Positions 60,501 through 64,000 of a stretch of 64,000 bases of DNA are shown piece by piece. Origin of the DNA: Myxococcota bacterium (GTDB taxonomy: Bacteria > Myxococcota > B64-G9); NCBI GenBank assembly GCA_022710975.1, contig JAKLGA010000005.1, positions 310,001-374,000 on the forward strand. The letters are read 5' to 3'. Below the pieces are notes generated by a model. The model made no database searches. It worked only from the letters and a program-made list of their open reading frames with translations, and was not told the DNA's origin. Position numbers and translations under genes: made by a program. The stretch's first letter is position 1. Every line of letters begins with the position of its first letter.

Positions 60501-62295
60501 CTGCCAGAACCTCGCCGACCCGACCCTCTTCAGACCGGCCAACTGGGACGAGGACCAGGACGGCGTGTGGAGCCCGCTGCTCGACGGCCTGCTGGTCAAG
60601 GTGGACAACCAGTGGTCCCGCTGCCAGCAGCAGCCGGTGGACTACGTGGACTGGGACCAGCTCGGCATGCCCAGCGTGGCCCAGGCCGGCAGCTCCTACT
60701 TCGGCGGTCCGAGCGTGGACCCGGCCGGCCGCACGCGCGTGCCGTACGGCTTCGCCACCGACCGCTGGGCCGACCTCGGCAACGTCAGCGTCTACCGCCA
60801 CGACAACGGCGCCGATCCCTACGAGATCTTCGACTTCCTCATCTCCCAGCAGGAGGTCAACTACATCTTCGACCGCTTCCGCCGGGGCCGGCAGACCTTC
60901 AGCGTGCGCGGCGCCGCGGCCCGCACGCTCGAGCGCTACAGCGCCAAGGTGCGCGACGGCGCCAAGGGCCTGTCGCTGTTCCGCAACTACTACGAGGGCA
61001 TCGCCTACGACCTGGGCTACGAGTTCAGCTCCCTGTGGCCGACGGCCGCCGGCTGGTACAAGGAGAACATCATCGCCTCCAGCCTGGCCTTCGACCACTT
61101 CGCCCGCACCCTGGACCGGCCCACGCCGGGCGCTCACTTCCGGCGCAACTACAGCGAGCTCCTGTTCTCCGACAACGACTCCTGGGCCACGCCCGGCCCC
61201 ACCCTGGTCAACATCCCGGCCGGGGTGAAGGGCAGGTACGACTCCATCGTGCTGGGCGGCTGGCTGGTGGAGAACCAGCTGGCCGAGGGCCAGGGCGAGT
61301 ACGACTCGGACTACACGGTGAACGCCGGCTCCTACTACGACAAGCTCTACACGGCCATGCTGATGACCGAGTCCGTGGACAACTTCATCTCCGACTCGCG
61401 CATGGACTTCGTCGACCCGCGCTACCGGGCCGTGTCCCTGGCCGATCTCTTCCCGGACGGCTTCCGCCGCTGGCTGGGCAACAACCTGACGGGCGACGAG
61501 CTGCTCAAGGGCTGGCGCGTGCCCGCCCAGGCGGACGGCACCCCGGACGCCGAGTTCGGCACCAAGATGGCCCCCTACCTCGGCTGGATCTCCTGGTGGC
61601 CCTCGACGCCCCAGGTGTGCTTCCCCAACGGCCAGACCACCCTGTGCTCGGACTACACCGCGCCCACGAGCGGAGCGCTCGACCCGCGGGCGCCGGCCGG
61701 CGTGGCCGTGCTCGATCCGCAGGTGGGCTGGGAGCAGCAGAAGTTCCTGATCGCCTGGACCATGCTGTACCTGCCGGAGAACCAGGAGCAGTACTGGCTG
61801 GACCTGCTGCGCATCTGGGAGCTGGGCGCGGACGCCGATCCGGGCGTGGGCAACCGCATCGAGCTGCACGACCCGAACGGCAAGGTGTACGTGGCCAAGA
61901 CCTTCGGCAAGGAGACCCTGCTCGGCAAGCCGGTCCAGCGGGGCGTGGCCGCGCGCGTGCTGGAGTACGCCAACGAGCTGCTGGTCCAGGCCTACGTGGT
62001 GAGCGACGGCCCGGATCTCGACGGCGACGGAGGCCCGGACTGGTACCTGCCCGAGCTCTCGCCGACCACCGGCCAGCCGATGGTCAAGTACGACCCCCGC
62101 ATGCAGTTCGTGAACGAGGAGGGCTACATCGTCGACAGCCGCCCAGGCTGCAACGCGGGCGACAGCAGCCAGTGCGACTGCAGCTCGAACCGCGCCTGCG
62201 TGGATCTAGGCCACTACATGTCGGTGCCGGCCTACCTGCGCGAGGCCCTGTGGGCCTACCAGCTGGGCGATCCGTCGGAGCGCGGCATTTACTAG
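57514..62295 (+). CDS. Large zinc-dependent metalloprotease (metzincin), lipoprotein
   Basis: The 1593-residue product starts at ATG 57514 with a GGAGAGG ribosome-binding site. The lipobox LLLPAC lies at about residue 19. The zinc site HEMGHSVGLRHNF starts at about residue 837 (H-E-x2-H-x5-H), and the Met-turn SSIMEYPGD follows about 75 residues later, the metzincin hallmark. The N-terminal 600 residues have Asp/Cys-rich loops and no recognised domain. The C-terminal half contains long helices and the segment GLSLFRNYYEGIAYDLGYEF. The arrangement resembles uncharacterised zinc-dependent metalloproteases (DUF5117/DUF4953-like, from memory). It is probably outside the cell or on the outer membrane and processes proteins there. 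Target unknown. Confidence 0.7.
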   Translation: MKPHCLRWTLAAALLLPACAEQLPPVNRVQPYALEKRYFVGEDLQDAADNPEFWTQGTLIDVGYGAAQDGLFTSTYAQPMARIRWEITENLLLGRLAYERIQDSDGKGAGRATNDGVIVVAFPVESHFDIVRAYNPTTGEQLNVLEENSSDRPWYEREYMRVDWSRNMNTDSYDFDTLSMLGVYGGVTYESLDYDVTDPGDPDAPVLDLENGYFDVTNKAFATPQLVDLAYLGWGIDSFPACFLEADFTGGSAPAGSCNPVELTIRQSFRRVDEGDFEPIHWDGQRFQSFGGFTTDRYGFARNYGMADALWYRFLNHHRIWERSHYYQDPEAMTGPVACNTPETTGFGDDPNRDEDADGTADECAAAGAGSRCDIFRQRCTLPYAQREVRALAWYYSDGSDPFYFEPTREAAHQWDVALRQAVVTARYVECQRTGGQGCAGSYPVPTGQQVENEDALNLAREVDDCRARLSASAEDCQALADSLGSARGYSPAVVALAKMPEMVVLCHSPVEAADPEVCGGPADRLPPGLTAAECAEAREGGDELTQQLCAQARHARRGDLRYHQINVIPEPQTPSPWGIMVDSIDPVSGMSVAASINVWSYINDLISQLTLDQIRYLKGELRSVDVTEGRFIEDWAQAAQSAGSHGVLPKLSRAELNQLVAEFSGGTPEQVERGVGGLPDQVQQEVRSANHDIRAVRATVDAPSTHKAVYASRLRAAQGTEFEAALMTPMLQALTGTLGLPLSDAVMNLASPLRGANPAMQREFRQAKEEALARRGACILHPDESIAPVSLPGLADVLEAKFERFNPADPRAVQQVRAERMRQYVARRMHMSVIAHEMGHSVGLRHNFVSSSDALDYRPQYWQLRTRNGQVTTPCQDLTADGDSCVGPRYFDPVTAEERNNLIWMWMHSSIMEYPGDITQDMLGLGVYDFAAVRMLYGDAAPVHADPSFNAGTARGAAMLDKMDSFGGILGIQPTWGGENYHYSEMQNRLELIRDCQNLADPTLFRPANWDEDQDGVWSPLLDGLLVKVDNQWSRCQQQPVDYVDWDQLGMPSVAQAGSSYFGGPSVDPAGRTRVPYGFATDRWADLGNVSVYRHDNGADPYEIFDFLISQQEVNYIFDRFRRGRQTFSVRGAAARTLERYSAKVRDGAKGLSLFRNYYEGIAYDLGYEFSSLWPTAAGWYKENIIASSLAFDHFARTLDRPTPGAHFRRNYSELLFSDNDSWATPGPTLVNIPAGVKGRYDSIVLGGWLVENQLAEGQGEYDSDYTVNAGSYYDKLYTAMLMTESVDNFISDSRMDFVDPRYRAVSLADLFPDGFRRWLGNNLTGDELLKGWRVPAQADGTPDAEFGTKMAPYLGWISWWPSTPQVCFPNGQTTLCSDYTAPTSGALDPRAPAGVAVLDPQVGWEQQKFLIAWTMLYLPENQEQYWLDLLRIWELGADADPGVGNRIELHDPNGKVYVAKTFGKETLLGKPVQRGVAARVLEYANELLVQAYVVSDGPDLDGDGGPDWYLPELSPTTGQPMVKYDPRMQFVNEEGYIVDSRPGCNAGDSSQCDCSSNRACVDLGHYMSVPAYLREALWAYQLGDPSERGIY

Positions 62296-62330
62296 CAATT
62301 CGAGCCCGATTGCCAGGGCGAAGAATTGCT
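62294..62330 (+). terminator. Terminator-like hairpin after the metzincin gene
   Basis: AGCAATTC (62294-62301) overlaps the stop codon region and pairs with GAATTGCT (62323-62330); an inner GCCC/GGGC stem lengthens it. It is followed by TGTCCC, only a weak T-run. Confidence 0.5.
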
Positions 62331-62355
62331 TGTCCCGTGGCGCGCAGCGACACGG

Positions 62356-62378
62356 GGCTAGCGCCGCGCGGGCTAGCC
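62356..62378 (-). terminator. Terminator-like hairpin at the end of lolA
   Basis: GGCTAGC (62356-62362) and GCTAGCC (62372-62378) form a perfect 7-bp stem that includes the lolA stop codon. With CCCGTG/CACGGG (62334-62356) and the hairpin at 62294 it separates two convergent genes. Confidence 0.45.
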
Positions 62379-63064
62379 TAGTTGCCGGCGCCCGGCGCCT
62401 CGATCACCTCGACGCCCTTGGGGATCTCGAAGGCGAAGGCCGCGTCCTCGAGGCCCACGTTGGTGGCCATCTTCGAGAAGGTGATGCGGTTCAGGTTGCC
62501 GCCCGGATCCTCGACCAGGGTGCGCAGCACGCGGAAGGTGTCCTTCTCCACGGCGAACCACAGCCTGCGGAAGCGGGCCGCCTTCCTGGGCTTGAGCTCG
62601 AGCACGTACACCTGGCCGCCCTGGAGCTCGGCGCGCTGCGAGAAGGCCACCTCGAACTCCGCCAGCAGGTCGCCCTTGCCCCACAGGAAGGTCACCGCGG
62701 TGCTCAGCTCCGAGCCGGAGAAGGAGCGATCCACCATGACCTGCTCCAGCTCCGGATCGTAGACGTACAGCGCCTTGCCGTCGGCCACGAAGGTCTTGGG
62801 CGCGGGCTCCTTGTAGTCCCAGCGCATCATGCCCGGCTTCTTCACGTACACGAAGCCGCTGGAGGCCTTGCGCCGCCCGAGGGCCACCGAGGTGTACTCC
62901 TGCAGGAACGCGGCCTTGAAGTCGCGGGTGCCCTCGTACACCTGCTGCAGCTTCTCGGCCACCTGCCGGGCGTCGAGCGCCGCCTCGGCCCGGGCCCCGC
63001 CCGGGCACCAGAGCGCGCCGCAGCCGAGCAGCAGCACCAACCAGCCCATGCGCCTCACCAGCAT
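62378..63064 (-). CDS. lolA: Outer-membrane lipoprotein carrier LolA
   Basis: The 228-residue product starts at ATG 63064 with GAGGAGG upstream. A signal peptide ends GGARAEA. The mature protein has the LolA half-barrel: VAEKLQQVYEGTRDFKAAFLQEY, SGFVYVKKPGMMRWDYKEP, ADGKALYVYDPELEQVM and LTLVEDPGGNLNRITF-like final strands. LolA carries lipoproteins from LolCDE across the periplasm to the outer membrane, which fits the many lipoproteins in this window. It lies 55 nt downstream of rimO on the same strand. Confidence 0.85.
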   Translation of the reverse strand: MLVRRMGWLVLLLGCGALWCPGGARAEAALDARQVAEKLQQVYEGTRDFKAAFLQEYTSVALGRRKASSGFVYVKKPGMMRWDYKEPAPKTFVADGKALYVYDPELEQVMVDRSFSGSELSTAVTFLWGKGDLLAEFEVAFSQRAELQGGQVYVLELKPRKAARFRRLWFAVEKDTFRVLRTLVEDPGGNLNRITFSKMATNVGLEDAAFAFEIPKGVEVIEAPGAGN

Positions 63065-63119
63065 CGGACCACCTCCTCGGCCTTCTCCCCTGCAGGGACG
63101 TGCCGTCGGCCTGCGTGAT

Positions 63120-64000
63120 TCAGTCCACCACCTCGCCCTCGAGGTCGTAGGCGTCGGCCGCGGTGATGCGCACCCGGTGGAGCTCGCCGACGATCGCCTC
63201 GCCCCGCACCCTCGTCTCGCCGTCCACCTCGGGCGCCTGGTTCCAGGCCCGCCCCAGGTACGTGCCGTCCTCGCCCACCCCCTCGACCAGCACCTCCAGC
63301 ACCTGGCCCACCAGCCCCTGGTGGTACTGGCGGGCGATGGCCTGCTGGGCGGTCATGAGCCGCTCCCGGCGGCGCTCGGCCAGCCGGGCCGGCACGCGCG
63401 GGCGGAGCCCCGCCGCCCGGGTGCCCTCCTCGGGCGAGAAGGCGAACACCCCCAACCGCTCGAAGCGGGCGGCCTCGACGAACCCCAGCAGGCGCTCGAA
63501 GGCGCGCGCGTCCTCGCCCGGGAAGCCGGTCATCAGCGAGGTGCGCAGCACCAGCCCGGGCACCGCCGCGCGCAGGTGCCGCACGAAGGCGAGCAACCCC
63601 CGCGCGCCGCCCCCGCGGCCCATGCGCCGGAGCACCCGGGCGTCCACGTGCTGCAGGGGCACGTCCAGGTACGGCAGCACGTTCTCGCGCTCCGCCACAA
63701 GCCCGAGCAGGCGCTCGCTCACCTCCCGCGGGTAGAGGTACATGAGCCGGAGCCAGGCGACGCCCGCCACCCCGGACAGGGCCGCGACGAGCTCGTCCAG
63801 CCCGGGCCGGCCGGGCAGATCGCGGCCCCAGGCGGCCAGGTCCTGGGCCACCAGCACGAGCTCCTGCACGCCCAGCCGGGCCAGCCCCTCGGCCTCGGCC
63901 ACCAGGTCCGCCAGGGGCCGGGAGCGCTGGGGGCCGCGGATGGCCGGGATGCAACAGAAGGCGCAGCGCCGGGCGCAGCCGTCCGCCACCTTGAGGTAGG
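63120..64000 (-). CDS. rimO: Ribosomal protein S12 methylthiotransferase (3' part; N-terminus beyond the window)
   Basis: The gene enters from the right edge; the visible 292 codons start YLKVADGCARRCAFC, the radical SAM Cys-x3-Cys-x2-Cys motif. Then come IPAIRGPQRSRP, YLYPREVSERLLGL, YLDVPLQHVDARVLRRMGR and RTSLMTGFPGED, all typical of RimO rather than MiaB. The C-terminal TRAM domain is VGQVLEVLVEGVGEDG ... YDLEGEVVD. RimO adds a methylthio group to Asp88/89 of ribosomal protein S12. The N-terminal UPF0004 domain is not in the window. Confidence 0.88.
   Translation of the reverse strand, partial: YLKVADGCARRCAFCCIPAIRGPQRSRPLADLVAEAEGLARLGVQELVLVAQDLAAWGRDLPGRPGLDELVAALSGVAGVAWLRLMYLYPREVSERLLGLVAERENVLPYLDVPLQHVDARVLRRMGRGGGARGLLAFVRHLRAAVPGLVLRTSLMTGFPGEDARAFERLLGFVEAARFERLGVFAFSPEEGTRAAGLRPRVPARLAERRRERLMTAQQAIARQYHQGLVGQVLEVLVEGVGEDGTYLGRAWNQAPEVDGETRVRGEAIVGELHRVRITAADAYDLEGEVVD

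Overview
The window is very GC-rich DNA (roughly 70-75 % in most lines) packed with genes on both strands, many in NTGA-overlapping operons. Long Cys-rich and FG-GAP lipoproteins, MopE-like metal-binding motifs, a PocR/sigma-54 activator, the LL-diaminopimelate aminotransferase route and ETF-linked glycolate/lactate oxidase genes suggest a chromosome of a myxobacterium-like (Myxococcota/deltaproteobacterial) Gram-negative. No rRNA, tRNA, CRISPR array, transposase or phage gene was recognised.

Layout. 1-5 kb: end of a secreted protein, an Omp85/BamA-like barrel, a degenerate metallo-beta-lactamase-like protein and a GT4 glycosyltransferase. 4.8-8.4 kb: a three-gene minus-strand operon of an intact histidine kinase, a kinase that has lost its ATP-binding boxes, and an HD-domain protein that has lost its metal ligands. 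8.4-10.7 kb: a small lipoprotein and an M1-type metallopeptidase. 10.7-21.3 kb: the most interesting locus. A 2306-residue secreted protein with a seven-repeat FG-GAP propeller is followed by a 59-residue peptide with a RiPP-leader-like Y-x2-P-x-V motif, an HPr-kinase-like protein, a radical SAM/SPASM-like protein and a signal-peptidase-like (Ser to Cys)-GNAT fusion. A PqqD/RRE protein lies just upstream. The cassette and the 3' end of the giant gene are only about 50-55 % GC, so it looks acquired. I read it as a candidate undescribed RiPP or peptide-modification system.

21.3-26.8 kb: a transaldolase-like gene, etfB, etfA, then a terminator, glcD and glcF (2-hydroxyacid oxidation delivering electrons to ETF). 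26.8-31.2 kb: dapA-dapB-FAH hydrolase-dapL-folK, with an LptM-like lipoprotein and an outer-membrane barrel upstream (lysine/peptidoglycan precursor and folate synthesis). 33.4-51.6 kb: four Cys-rich repeat lipoproteins interspersed with a left-handed beta-helix protein, a TPR protein, a methyltransferase, a PocR-domain sigma-54 activator, rsfS and comF. 51.8-64 kb: rqcH/NFACT, ftsK, a barrel plus metzincin pair, lolA and the 3' part of rimO.

Regulation. Several good sigma-70-like promoters are visible. Four have the -10 box ending exactly 6 nt before the start codon, implying leaderless mRNAs. rsfS has no ATG/GTG/TTG start compatible with its conserved N-terminus and appears to begin at ATC or CTG. 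All coordinates and composition counts were made by eye; family assignments rest on motif recognition, not on database searches.
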